From Martensiomyces pterosporus (taxonomy: Eukaryota; Kickxellomycota; Kickxellomycetes; Kickxellales; Kickxellaceae), in NCBI GenBank assembly GCA_025201845.1, contig MU604055.1, positions 11,771 to 42,859 on the forward strand: a stretch of 31,089 nt of DNA, read 5' to 3'. The notes beneath the pieces were generated by a model. It was not told where the DNA came from. It saw nothing but the letters and a program-made list of their open reading frames with translations, and did not search any database. Numbering within the stretch: position 1 is the first letter of the stretch; the number at the start of each line of letters is the position of its first letter. This document shows, piece by piece, positions 19,501 to 29,385 of this stretch. The position numbers and the translations under genes were made by a program.

Positions 19501-21300
19501 GTGTAGGGCGCACATATATGATTACGTTTGTGGGTAAGGCTGGGATGCAGGATTCGGAAAGAATGCACTGAATTTGCCATTTGCGAGCATGCACCAGGAT
19601 CTTGTGGCCGAAGCGCTGGCGCTGCTCGCTTCTCTCAAAGCCACCGCCGCTGGTACCACATAGCATCCCAATCCAAGTATTGCTCCGCACTGACCACCTC
19701 GCTGCCTCTCCTTCAGCAACTGGTAATCAGTTGTGTATCGCAGCATGATTTCTTCTTTGGTCTCGGGCTACCAGGCTCATATTTGAAGCAGGTTTACCAA
19801 ATACCATGGATGGGACTGCCATGCTAAGCCCGGGAGGGGGTGGCAAAAGGGAAGCAGTGGTTTTTGCTTGATAATGCCCTTTGGTACGTATTGTATGCGG
19901 CACATATTAAAGAGCCCTTTGCATAGGAGGTCAACTGCCGATGGCTTGCAGTTTCAGCGCCTGGCCGGCGAAAGCTGCTAATAAGTAAATAACACGCATG
20001 TGCTTGGTGCTGTATACAATAAGCACCTACATCGAAGCGCTTCCTGGAGGAAAAGAAAGAGAAGATTGCTCCTCCTTTACAGCTGAATAGATAAAGTGAG
20101 GAGGAAGCCCACAGGAAATAATGGCGCGAGTGCAGCTGTGTGGGCATGTCGCAGCAAATGAAGCGTAGGGCGCCCCGGCACAAAGCGGTAAATAAGATGG
20201 GAGTTAGCCGATACATGTCACACCGCACGTATCACTGAACACGCAGGCAGCACCTGCCCCCAGCTGCACCAGCAGATATTGCTCGCGGAAAAAAGCAAGC
20301 GGGGGATGGGATGGCCAAATCAGGAGCGTATTGTTGCCCGCCAGCACCAGTTATCCTCATTTCGAGACAGACTGCCCAAATGCATCAAATGTGCCTCAGT
20401 GCTCATGCCAGTTGGCCTGCGATAAGCCAGCATGGGCAAGGGTGCGGTGCAAAGCCCTACACCATAGAGCCGATTCGCTGCAACAGTAGACAGCCGAGCC
20501 ATGACATCAAGCAGCCATGAGGGTAAGCAGAGGGGGTCCCTGCAAAGACTCCACTGCCATGCACACATACGCGTCTGGATATAGCAAGCGGCCGACCACC
20601 TCTTTTGGCAGGCGAGAGGAGGGGCCGCGTGTCATCTGGCCACTTGCAACGGCAAGAAGCCTCAAAGAGGAGCACGATATAGCCGGGCGAGGAACGGAGG
20701 GGGTGGTAAATGGCCGGGGGCATATCCGTTGATCGGTACACCCCTCTGTTTTCAACCACCCCACTCCCCCTCCCCGCCCCTCAGCCCTTCTCTCTCCACC
20801 AGATCAACCTCCTCTCCCTCTCACCCTCTAGCGCACTGCTGCCACTGTGCTGTATGCTTGAGCAGCTCGCTTGCATGGCTGCCTGCGTGAAACAACGCAT
20901 TTTTAGTGCCTTTGTCCATCCTCCCTCTCCCACTCTACTCCTCTCTCCGCAGGCGCGCGCTTTCCCTTATTCTGCATCCCTTTCATCTGGCCCAAACCAG
21001 TCCCGTCGCCTTTCTCATGCCCGCAGTTTCCTCCCTATTAAAGGGCACGGGTATCTTCTGCTCTAAAAAGGGATGCTTCCATTTATTTCCGCTCTGCAAC
21101 CCTGCCACTCTCCACCCCACACTCTTGCTCTTATAATTTGGCGCCTTCACCAGCAACCCAGGCTTCATAGGCACGCACACACACGCCACCAGCTGTTTTA
21201 AGCTCTCTAGCTTTGGTCGCTAGCTGACACACGCAAGACAGCTCCTTCGACTGCACCGCATGCAAGGTGGCATTTAGAGGATATTGATACACAGCATTCA

Positions 21301-21319
21301 CCAATCCACGCTATATATA
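21301..21319 (+). promoter_or_regulatory. CCAAT and TATA elements of HMG-box gene 2
   Basis: CCAAT at 21301-21305 is followed by TATATATA at about 21312-21319, then a C/T-rich stretch, roughly 205-225 bp upstream of the ATG at 21526. A long pyrimidine-rich region (about 20730-21130) lies further upstream. The arrangement fits a core promoter with a transcript start near 21345 and a leader of about 180 bp. Confidence 0.5.
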
Positions 21320-21525
21320 CCCGCTCTCTCTTTCCAATCCGTTTTCTTTGTGCACCCGAAAGGCAAGCGCAGTAGCCTAGTTTGCTCACAGTATTTATTT
21401 ATTTATTGGAGCTTTCTCCCTCCACTCTTCCCCCTTCCTGCCGCTGCTATAACACGATACCGCTCTTGCGCTGCCCAGCTTACGTTGGCTAAACTGTCAT
21501 CGCAACCGGAAAGCACAGATACCAA

Positions 21526-23565
21526 ATGCTTAATAACCAGCCGATATTTGGTGCTCAGAGCACGCAGCCCCAGCAAACATTAGGCCAGCAGCAGTCCGCC
21601 CATCTGCATCTGCAGAGAGCCCAGCTGCAAAGGGCAGCAGCAGCACTATCAGCGCCCGCTCCACCACACCGCATAACTGCCAACGCCCGCCATGAGCCGC
21701 TGGGCCTTCTTAACATTGAGAATAGGCAGTTTCTGGAGGTTCGCCAAGGATACACGCCTATAATGGTCCCCACACATCTCCTGCCCACAGTGCGCACAGT
21801 TCTCTCCCAGCACCTTCCACAGTACATCCGCGCAAACAACCCTCAGGGACAGTCTCCACCGCAGTCTCCACAGCCCACCCCCTCCCTCTACCTCTCTCTA
21901 AACCCACCGCCCTCTACTCCAGCCGTCCCTGCTCCAACAAATGAGTTCCCGCTCTCTCCTCTTGCCTCGCTAGTTCAGTCAAGCATGTCACTCGCCGAAA
22001 ATCAATCGGCGCTCCAAAAGCAAAATGGAACACCGTTCGCACACAACCACTCCCTGTCTCTCTCGCAGCTGCCGACTGCCGGCTCCTCAGCACTTGACAG
22101 CTCGACGCCGATGTCGTCGTTTGACGACTTCACTCTCCCTGCTTCCTCCTCCTCGCTACTTCCCTTCCCGCCGCCAAGCGCCAAAGCCAGCACGTTTGCC
22201 CTCACATCGTCACCCCATGCCTCGAGTCTCGTAGACGTCGACGACCTGCTCCCTCTAAAAAAGCCAGCAAAGCCAGCCAGAGCCACAAGGGGTGCTAAGA
22301 CCACCAAGGCCGCAAAGCCCGCGTCAGCGCCAGCAGCCCTGACAAAAACAGTAAAGTCGACAAAGGCTGCGCCGTCCAAAGTAACCAAGGCTGCCAAAAC
22401 AACAAAGGCTGCCAGGACACCACCTGTCCGGTCAGAGAAGCCAGCAAAGACGCAAAGGCTAGGCAGGCAGACAAAGCTGTCTGCGCGCAGACAGCCGTCC
22501 TTGCCGCTGGCTGCTGAGGACGATGAATATGGCGAGGATGGGGATCTGGGCCTGAATGACATTGATATCGATGACGCTGGCGAAGAGGTCGAGGATGTGG
22601 TCGAGGGTGGCGTCAACAGCGAGGACGACGACGAGAAGGCCAAGAGCCATCTGCGCAAGCCTGCCAACGCCTTCATTCTTTACCGGCGGGTGAAGAACGC
22701 CGAGCTTCGCAGGGAGCAGCCTGGAATAAGCGTTGAGGTGGCATCTTCCGTCATCGGCAAGTGCTGGCGTGAGGAGTCGTCGTCGGTGCGGCATGAGTTC
22801 CAGGAGATGGCCAAGCGCGAGCGTGAGCAGTACTTTGCCAAGAAGAAGCGCCTGCTGGCAAAGGAAAAGCTCAAGAAGATGGAGCGCGAAGAGCTGGCGA
22901 TCACCCCGGTTTCCAGGACGCTGTCCAGGGCAAGAAGACTCCCGTCCACCTCTTCGTCCGCTTCGGGCATTGCTAGTCAGCTGATGGTCTCTGCAACACA
23001 TGAGCAGGCTTCGCGGAGCGCGGATGTCAGCAGCCAGGTACATTCCCCAGCCTCGGCGACTCTGCCCAGGGACATTCCTCTGGCTATGCCCCTGGCTCGC
23101 CAGTCGCGCTCGTTCACCAACCCACTCAACCTGGACCTCGACAGCCACCGCCTCTTGGGCACGCCATCGATGAACAACTCGCCGCTGGTCAGTGGCCTGG
23201 GCACAACATCGCTGACACCTGCACTGGGCGGCCTGGATACCGGTCTGAACCTCGGTCTTAGCCGCAGTGTGCTGGACTCGTATCCAACTGATACGGGGCT
23301 TCTAGGGAACAGTGTGGCTCAGGATCTCAGCCAGCAGGTTGCGTCGGGGATGGATCAACTAAAGGCGGTGTACAGCCAGGCGTTCTCCTCGGCCCCTCTC
23401 ACCTCGCTGGCGCTGCAGCCAGTGGCCAGCACCGCCTCGATTCTCGACTCGACACCAGCAACGGCAACGACCACTGCAGCGCCCAGCGACTGGCAGCTAG
23501 GGCAGCCCATGCAGCAGGGCGACTGGGACTACATCAGCTCTCTCCTGCAGGGCAACAGCCATTGA
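21526..23565 (+). CDS. HMG-box transcription factor 2 (MATA/SOX-type box)
   Basis: A 679-aa likely nuclear regulator in one uninterrupted frame. The N terminus is Gln-rich, and YTPIMVPTHLLP (76-87) loosely recalls the VILIPASIQVP segment of HMG gene 1. A Pro/Ser-rich region follows to about 245. Next come a Lys/Ala/Thr-rich basic segment (245-317, repeated KAAK/TKAA units, histone-H1-like), then an acidic stretch (about 325-372). The HMG box spans about 378-446: RKPANAFILYRR opening, IGKCWREE in helix 2, and EREQYFAKKKR closing. This pattern resembles fungal MATA_HMG and Ste11/SOX-type sequence-specific boxes. The protein ends with DWDYISSLLQGNSH (666-679), matching WDSISSIL of HMG gene 1. 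Whether it is a mating-type gene or a general regulator cannot be told from sequence alone. Confidence 0.9.
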   Translation: MLNNQPIFGAQSTQPQQTLGQQQSAHLHLQRAQLQRAAAALSAPAPPHRITANARHEPLGLLNIENRQFLEVRQGYTPIMVPTHLLPTVRTVLSQHLPQYIRANNPQGQSPPQSPQPTPSLYLSLNPPPSTPAVPAPTNEFPLSPLASLVQSSMSLAENQSALQKQNGTPFAHNHSLSLSQLPTAGSSALDSSTPMSSFDDFTLPASSSSLLPFPPPSAKASTFALTSSPHASSLVDVDDLLPLKKPAKPARATRGAKTTKAAKPASAPAALTKTVKSTKAAPSKVTKAAKTTKAARTPPVRSEKPAKTQRLGRQTKLSARRQPSLPLAAEDDEYGEDGDLGLNDIDIDDAGEEVEDVVEGGVNSEDDDEKAKSHLRKPANAFILYRRVKNAELRREQPGISVEVASSVIGKCWREESSSVRHEFQEMAKREREQYFAKKKRLLAKEKLKKMEREELAITPVSRTLSRARRLPSTSSSASGIASQLMVSATHEQASRSADVSSQVHSPASATLPRDIPLAMPLARQSRSFTNPLNLDLDSHRLLGTPSMNNSPLVSGLGTTSLTPALGGLDTGLNLGLSRSVLDSYPTDTGLLGNSVAQDLSQQVASGMDQLKAVYSQAFSSAPLTSLALQPVASTASILDSTPATATTTAAPSDWQLGQPMQQGDWDYISSLLQGNSH

Positions 23566-25533
23566 ATGCCGAGTGAGCCGAGGAAAAGCCAACCCCAAAA
23601 GCACATTCAAGCGAATTCGATGCCGAAACCTAGAACCCCCGTTCGTGTGCCTACTGCTTCTTGCCCACCCTCTTGTACACACTGCATTTTCCTAATCACT
23701 CCTCCCCCACCTATTTTTGTATATTATTGCTACCTTTTCACTCCAGCCACTATCATTATCACAATATTACCTATCCATGTCTATTGCTCCTTGGTTTGCT
23801 GCTGCCTTTCAGGGCATGCACGCCGTTCCTCTGCGGAAGCCTCAAACACACCCCGCTACGCATGCTCGCGTTCCGGATGCCGCTGTGGTGAGAGAGCGGA
23901 ATATGCGCTTGTGGGGGGAGAGCAGATCTGCGACCCTTTGCACCTTGCATGCAAAGAGGTGCGCCGCACATCATTTTGCAGCAGCAAGCGTGTGCAATCG
24001 GCATGCTGTGGGCAGGGGGCTGTGTGCTGGCTGCAAGCATGTAGCCGCCAGCGCATTGTGTACGGGGAGCGTGGTGATTGCAAATTGGCAGGCGTTCTTG
24101 ATTGCCAGCATAATCACGTTATTATCCTCCGATTAGCTGGCATGTGATTCTGAGAAGGAAAGCGGTAGATCCTGGCCAAAAGCAGCAGAGCCAGGCTGTG
24201 CTGATTTGGGGCTTGTCTGGAGCAGCATGCGGTGTGGGAGGCGAGCAGCCCAAGGTCGAAACGCAAATGCAGCTCAGCAGCAGCACACGACGCACGCCAC
24301 GACAGAGGTGTCTTCAGAACATGAGGTGCTGAGGATATCGCTGCTGCGGACGATGCTGCACTGTATGGTGGCTGGGTAAGGAGGCAGAGGTATCCCCGTC
24401 TCCTCCGAGCCTCCTGAAAGGACTCCTTTCACTCCACTACCTCGGCTGCTCCACCAACTCCCAGTGCAGGCAAAGCTGCGCTGATCTCGGGCAGAACTGC
24501 TCTGTTTTGCGTTTCACGAAGACGCAATGGCAGCCTGGAGTTTAAACTGAGATCCAGAGATGAAAGCACATGGGCTCTCCTGGCTAATAATACCTTGTGG
24601 ATTTTGCGCTTTAAAAATGCCTGAAAGAAGTGGATGGCGGCGCGATCCTTGGGTTATCCCTAAAAATAAATGCACGCCCTTTCTGGGTAGTGCTGGTACT
24701 GGATGTATAATTAGAATCCCGAACACGGCCCCTAGACCGACATGTGGTTTTGCTGGCACTACTAACAAATCACGGACTAGACTAGACAGGCACTGGGGTG
24801 CGGCGACACTGGAGCTGGCGGTTCTATTTCGGGGGAACAGCGAGGCATATAAGAAGGCCACAGCATGCAAAGCTGAGTAAATTTGGCAGCAGACATGGAT
24901 TGGCTGTTCTTTGCAGTAGCGGGGCTTAATTTCTTTGTAGCCCATTAGGTGGGGCAGGTGTGATTGCCGTAGCTGATGGACAAGCAAAGTATGTAGAACT
25001 GCATGCTAATTTGTACAAGCTGAAAGCGAGTGCAGAGGAAGGCGGTCGCGGACTTGCAGCAAACAGGTAAGGCGACAATTGAAGCTGCGCCAGAAGCAGG
25101 CGAGGAGCTGGCGAGGCTGGCGTTTTATTTTTAACTGCAGCCGGATGAAGGTAAGAACACGGCATCCGTGCGCAACAACAAGTGAATCCATTGTTTCTGG
25201 AGGCCGCAATCTTCATTTTTCCCACTTGCAGCTCATCTCCAACCTCAGCCCCGCACTCTCTTCTTCTGGTGCACTTTGCAGAACTCTGGTGGAATAGGCC
25301 ATACGCTGAGCACCTTCGCTAATTCATAGGACCCTTTCTGCAATCCTCAACACTGCTTGTTTATCTTTTGTATTCGCTACTCCTCTTTTCCCTCCGCTCC
25401 CCTGCAAGTCCTTTTCTTATTAGTGCATTGCTCTATTTGCTCCTTCTCTCGCCGCTTTTGCTCTATCCCACTGTGCTTCTACTCCGCATCGCACACACGG
25501 CATACATACACCTACTCCGCCTCTCTTCCTTCG
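23566..25533. other. 2.0 kb intergenic region without supported gene
   Basis: The left part (about 23640-23810) is C/T-rich and probably the 3' flank of HMG gene 2. Around 24514-24990 both strands hold 100-157-codon frames with no recognisable domain. From about 25330 to 25500 the plus strand is pyrimidine-rich and is the likely leader of the next gene. The long frame of that gene extends back into this leader to 25357, but I start the protein at 25534. I find no tRNA with a proper T-arm. Confidence 0.5.
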
Positions 25534-28290
25534 ATGACACGAACACAGAACAGCCCGTTCATGCACCGGGTCCGCCATCCAATCCTGCATGGAGCCAACA
25601 ATGGCAGCACGAGCAGCGACGTGGACAAGGGCAGCGAGCAGCCCAGATATGTATTCAAGGGACTCCAGACGAGCCGCAGCAAGGCAGCACGGGAGCTGAT
25701 TATTGCCGATGTGACGCGCACCCAGCCGCCCTCGCCCACAATCCCAAACGGCATATTCTCAGAGACACTACAGTCCGCGCACCATCTCCAGCAGCAGCCA
25801 GCTACTGCACACGCACTGCCGCCCTTTCGCTTCGAGTTTGGCTCTTCGCTGGAGTCCAGCTTCGAACTCAGCGTGGCAGCAACGTCCCAATGGGACCAGC
25901 TGTCGCCGCCGCCGCCCCCGGTGCCGGAAAAGCCCAAATTCACGCACAGCAACTCCACAAACAGCACTGCGAGGTACTTCCCAGCGAGCCCAAAGGAATC
26001 CATCTCCTCCTCGTCAAACAGCAGCGAGGACCCGCAGATGATGTCCAGCTTGCACCAGGTGTATCCTGCCTCAGCAGCCCGTGCCGATCACGGGCGATTG
26101 CATGAGATGCAACAAACCACGCTGTTTCCCAAACGCAACTACTCTCTACCCACCACGCCTGCGCCGCTGGCAGTGTTTGAGCTGAAGAAGTATGAGTTTG
26201 CCAGCATCGAGCAGCTGGAGAGGAAGTGGGGCGAGGTGAGGACGGAGGCAACAAAGATCCTGCGCTCAGCCATCTACAAATACTACTTCAGCCACGGCGC
26301 CTGGTCAGACTTTGCTATGGTCTTCCCGGAGAAGATCGTGGCCATCTGGGAGGAGTTCCAAAGCAAGCTGCCCGCCTCCGAGCTGGCCTATTTGAATGTG
26401 CCGCTTATTTCCCAGAATCCATTTGCGCCCGAAGGCTACGAACACCCATACACACCAGTCATTGCTCGTGCTATACCTTTGCCTCAGGTCGTCAGGGCCA
26501 TCGTTAGTAGCGGCGACATGCGGTCAAGGAAGAGGGTCAGTGGCGGGGATGATGACCAGGCGTCACCCGCTGACCAGGAGTTTGCCGACTGGCTACTTAC
26601 TAGATTCAATGCGGCAAAAGCCGCGCCGCAGACTATGGCTGCCGAAGAGTCCCCGCCGCCGTCAGCATCCACGCGGTCAGGCGGGTATGAGCGCGAGCAG
26701 TCGTGGGCGGACTCGGTGTCGCTGGACAGAGTAATAGAGGACCCGGTTTTGGTGCAACGCAGCAGCGAACAGAGCCTCAACTACGAAGGGCTGTGTAGTG
26801 CCCTGTCGGCGAACGTGACGCCGAGGAACAGCAGCCAGTCTGTCGATGTGTCTTCCAGCGAGCAGCAGCAGCCTCCGGTCGAGGAGGAGGAAGAGGCGTT
26901 GCCTGACCTGAATCTACCAGCACTGCCGCCAAAGAAAGCAGGCGAGAAGAAGAAAGTCCCCTTGAAGCTGCGCAACTCGTACAAGAAAGCCAGGCGCCGT
27001 ACGCAGAACTTCTTCTCCTCCAACCCGACCTCTGCTGGATGGCAGGCCCACCAGAAGCAGCCAGCACCGCCGCTTCCTATCAACCACTTTACTATGCAAG
27101 CAAAGGCGCTGCCTCCCATCCCCTCTTCAGCACAGTCGCCTCCTCCATCCAACAGCTACGATGCAAGGGCCAGCGACTATGACTCCAGCGACAACGTGCC
27201 TCTGGCCTCCCTGGCAGAGAACCTGCCTGCCCCTCAGCAAGACAGCCAGCAATGGCCATCTGCGGCCTCCAGCTACGGCGGGCCCGAGGACAGCCTGAAC
27301 CTGGCACCCGATCTCACCCACCGCCCCGTCTCCCCAGCCAGCATAGCACGAGGCGACCTGGGAATCACCAAGCCCTATGCACACAGCTCCGCCAGTCTGC
27401 TGGCAAGGCCTGAGCAGAGGCTGGGGTCCAGCGCATCGACGGTTGGTCAATCAGTTGTTAATCTGGGAATTACACCTGCCATTCGCGAGCGACTTGGAGT
27501 CCTGCCGGAGCGGCCAAGGTCGTCCACACTCACTATTAACGCGGGAAAGAACCTGCAGCTGACTGCGCCCACCATTGCGGTCCCGTCGTTCCTCGACCTG
27601 GACTCCCCGCAGGAGAGGGATTTCAAGGGCCAAGGGGGTCTGAAGGGGAAGGAATTTAAATACGACTGGCGGTACGTGCCGCCCGACACAGGCACAGCTT
27701 GGGGGTTCCAGATCTCGCCCATGGTCTACCACCAGCCGCTGCCGCGGCTGCAGTCCATGATGTCGTCGCTGGTCATCCAGGCGAATATTCCTACGCTGAA
27801 CCACCGCAACCAGCCAAAGGAAGCAGAAGCAAGCAAGCCGCAGCCTGTTCCGCAATCGCAGCCTGCGCCCTCCTCGCCAGTGCAGCGCGGAGCCGTGCAG
27901 ACCGATCAGGTGCAGAAATCAGCAAAGCAACATCAGCAGCAGCAGCAACAACAACAACATCAAGGCGCGGCGGCAGCCTCTTCTGGAAGCGAAAGCAGCG
28001 CTCCGCCTGATGTCCATTTGATTTTGCGTGAAGTGGCGAGTGTGAGCACGGAGAAGAAGGAGAGCTGGGGCCAGTTTGAGGGCGTCATCGTGCGCATGCG
28101 CATGGCGGGGCTGGAAATTAGTCGGATCGCAGAGCAGGATTTCTACGACTTTTGTGTGGATGAGCTGCTGAAAGCGAGTGTGGATGCGTTCAATGATGTT
28201 TCGATGATGGGCAACGAGTGCATGGCCACAGAGATCTTTAACTCGTTCAACTACCAGCTCAACCATCTTTTGGCAAACACCAATTTCTGA
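25534..28290 (+). CDS. Unrecognised 918-aa Pro/Ser/Gln-rich protein with SH3-ligand-like motif
   Basis: I do not recognise a named family. The start at 25534 (MTRTQNSPF) is chosen because the 59 in-frame codons before it lie in a pyrimidine-rich leader and read as low-complexity Ser/Phe/Leu/Cys. PPPPPVPEKPK (125-135) fits a class of SH3 ligands. The segment from about 215 to 325 (FELKKYEFASIEQLERKWGE through WSDFAMVFPEKIVAIWEEF) looks folded, with aromatic-rich helices. A basic patch, KLRNSYKKARRRTQNFF, is followed by long disordered Pro/Ser stretches. YDWRYVPPDTGTAWGF begins another ordered-looking segment. A polyglutamine tract lies at 801-808. The C terminus (about 827-918) is again helical and aromatic-rich. 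The mix suggests a cytoplasmic scaffold or regulator; that is a guess. Confidence 0.8.
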   Translation: MTRTQNSPFMHRVRHPILHGANNGSTSSDVDKGSEQPRYVFKGLQTSRSKAARELIIADVTRTQPPSPTIPNGIFSETLQSAHHLQQQPATAHALPPFRFEFGSSLESSFELSVAATSQWDQLSPPPPPVPEKPKFTHSNSTNSTARYFPASPKESISSSSNSSEDPQMMSSLHQVYPASAARADHGRLHEMQQTTLFPKRNYSLPTTPAPLAVFELKKYEFASIEQLERKWGEVRTEATKILRSAIYKYYFSHGAWSDFAMVFPEKIVAIWEEFQSKLPASELAYLNVPLISQNPFAPEGYEHPYTPVIARAIPLPQVVRAIVSSGDMRSRKRVSGGDDDQASPADQEFADWLLTRFNAAKAAPQTMAAEESPPPSASTRSGGYEREQSWADSVSLDRVIEDPVLVQRSSEQSLNYEGLCSALSANVTPRNSSQSVDVSSSEQQQPPVEEEEEALPDLNLPALPPKKAGEKKKVPLKLRNSYKKARRRTQNFFSSNPTSAGWQAHQKQPAPPLPINHFTMQAKALPPIPSSAQSPPPSNSYDARASDYDSSDNVPLASLAENLPAPQQDSQQWPSAASSYGGPEDSLNLAPDLTHRPVSPASIARGDLGITKPYAHSSASLLARPEQRLGSSASTVGQSVVNLGITPAIRERLGVLPERPRSSTLTINAGKNLQLTAPTIAVPSFLDLDSPQERDFKGQGGLKGKEFKYDWRYVPPDTGTAWGFQISPMVYHQPLPRLQSMMSSLVIQANIPTLNHRNQPKEAEASKPQPVPQSQPAPSSPVQRGAVQTDQVQKSAKQHQQQQQQQQHQGAAAASSGSESSAPPDVHLILREVASVSTEKKESWGQFEGVIVRMRMAGLEISRIAEQDFYDFCVDELLKASVDAFNDVSMMGNECMATEIFNSFNYQLNHLLANTNF
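27931..27963 (+). repeat. CAG/CAA tract encoding His/polyglutamine
   Basis: Four CAG then four CAA codons, flanked by CAT codons, encode Q801-Q808 in the 918-aa protein, just before its C-terminal ordered segment. Confidence 0.85.
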
Positions 28291-29385
28291 GTATGACCCG
28301 CCCTTTTTCTAGTTGAGTTGTCTCAACAAATGTATTTCTGTTTCGCACTTTGATCTGTTTCCTCTTTAATAAGCGCACTATTTCTTCTTTTTTTTTTTTT
28401 TGAAACAAACCAACATTGTATACATCCATCATATGCAATTCAAAGCGTAAGGGTGCGCAGTGTAGAGGATAGTGGATATCCGAAAGTGGCAGCCCTACTC
28501 GGAGCACTTGGCCAAGAGTGCGATGCACTGAAGGCTGAGCAGGTGAGCTATACAAAGGGCTGCCACAAAGAAAGCGCTGTGTCGAGGCGCCATGCTCGCC
28601 TGCGGATGACGCAGAACTTGATGCTGTCCGCAATAATAGAACACTCGTGATAAAATCAGAGCAGTCTTCATACGAAAAAATAGGTATCCTCTTGTGCGCC
28701 AAGTGCAGGCTCTAGTCTCCGATGCATTACAGCCAGGAATCGAAATCCCTGTATCGCAGCCTTATTGTGCGAGTGAACGGGGAGTGATATTATTTTTAGG
28801 CTACAAAGGGTGCATCTGAGCCCTTTTCCCATGCATCGCAAATAATACAGCCTAAGGTGTTTGCTGTGTGACCCCCTCCCGCTAGCCTATTATCCAATGT
28901 ATATAGCAAACGGAGACGCGCCACTCTTCTCGGGCGGGTTGATAGGAAGTCAGCAGCTTCATTTTTTTTTTCTGTCAACCAACCTCGCGACTTTTCTGTG
29001 GCCACTCCAAGAGAATAGAAAAATATACAGTCACGTCTCACACAGCAAAAGCGTGGCAGGCGTCTGACTCGCCCAGTCATTTGCCCCCTGACCTCTTCCC
29101 TCCTTCACTTGCAACCTTGTAAAGCCATTCCCCGCTCACATCATATCTCCCCTCCCCCGCCTCCACCTTCTTCCTCTTGAGGCGCTCCTTTATTCAACCT
29201 CTTCTCCTTCCTGTTTCATATTTCAACTCTGCTTTCGCTACTACTACTACTGTTTTATTTTCAGCACACATCTCCCCACCCGCACCCACATATATACGGC
29301 ATCTGTAGGACACATGCGCGTATCGGCATTTCTGCAACACAAGCCAATACCATCGTGCACCCAAGACTGAAAAAGGCTGAAGAGA
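28291..29385. promoter_or_regulatory. 1.1 kb intergenic region; 3' flank and promoter of the 486-aa gene
   Basis: No supported gene. A run of 13 T's lies near 28390, just after the preceding gene. From about 29070 to 29260 the plus strand is pyrimidine-rich, followed by a TATATA element near 29290 and then the ATG at 29386. The frames on the minus strand here contain no recognisable domain. Confidence 0.5.
29289..29296 (+). promoter_or_regulatory. TATA-like element upstream of the 486-aa gene
   Basis: ATATATAC within CCCACATATATACGGC lies about 90 bp before the ATG at 29386, directly after a C/T-rich tract. The same pairing of C/T-rich tract and TATA occurs at the other plus-strand genes. 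Confidence 0.4.

Larger units (their letters stand above)
11633..21525. other. 9.9 kb gene-poor interval between the two HMG-box genes
   Basis: No supported gene. Many frames of 100-200 codons overlap on both strands with no recognisable domain, as expected of stop-poor noncoding DNA. Contents seen: the T-rich 3' flank of HMG gene 1 (to about 11765); a TATA-like element with a long pyrimidine-rich tract at 13268-13500 (annotated separately); T-runs near 14255 and 16480; TG-rich sequence around 17160-17300; an alternating AT/TG patch near 17585-17615; and a pyrimidine-rich stretch at about 18420-18580, followed by a 29-codon frame (18582-18671). The C/T-rich promoter and leader of HMG gene 2 start near 20730. 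I see no transposase, reverse transcriptase, LTR or long tandem array. Confidence 0.5.

Noticed and set aside
24514..24987. Overlapping frames on both strands (106 and 157 codons)
   Set aside because: No domain, no transposon signature and no promoter-like leader.
28680..28760. tRNA-like stretch containing GGAATCGAAATCC
   Set aside because: The T-loop length and stem do not fit, and the putative acceptor ends do not pair.
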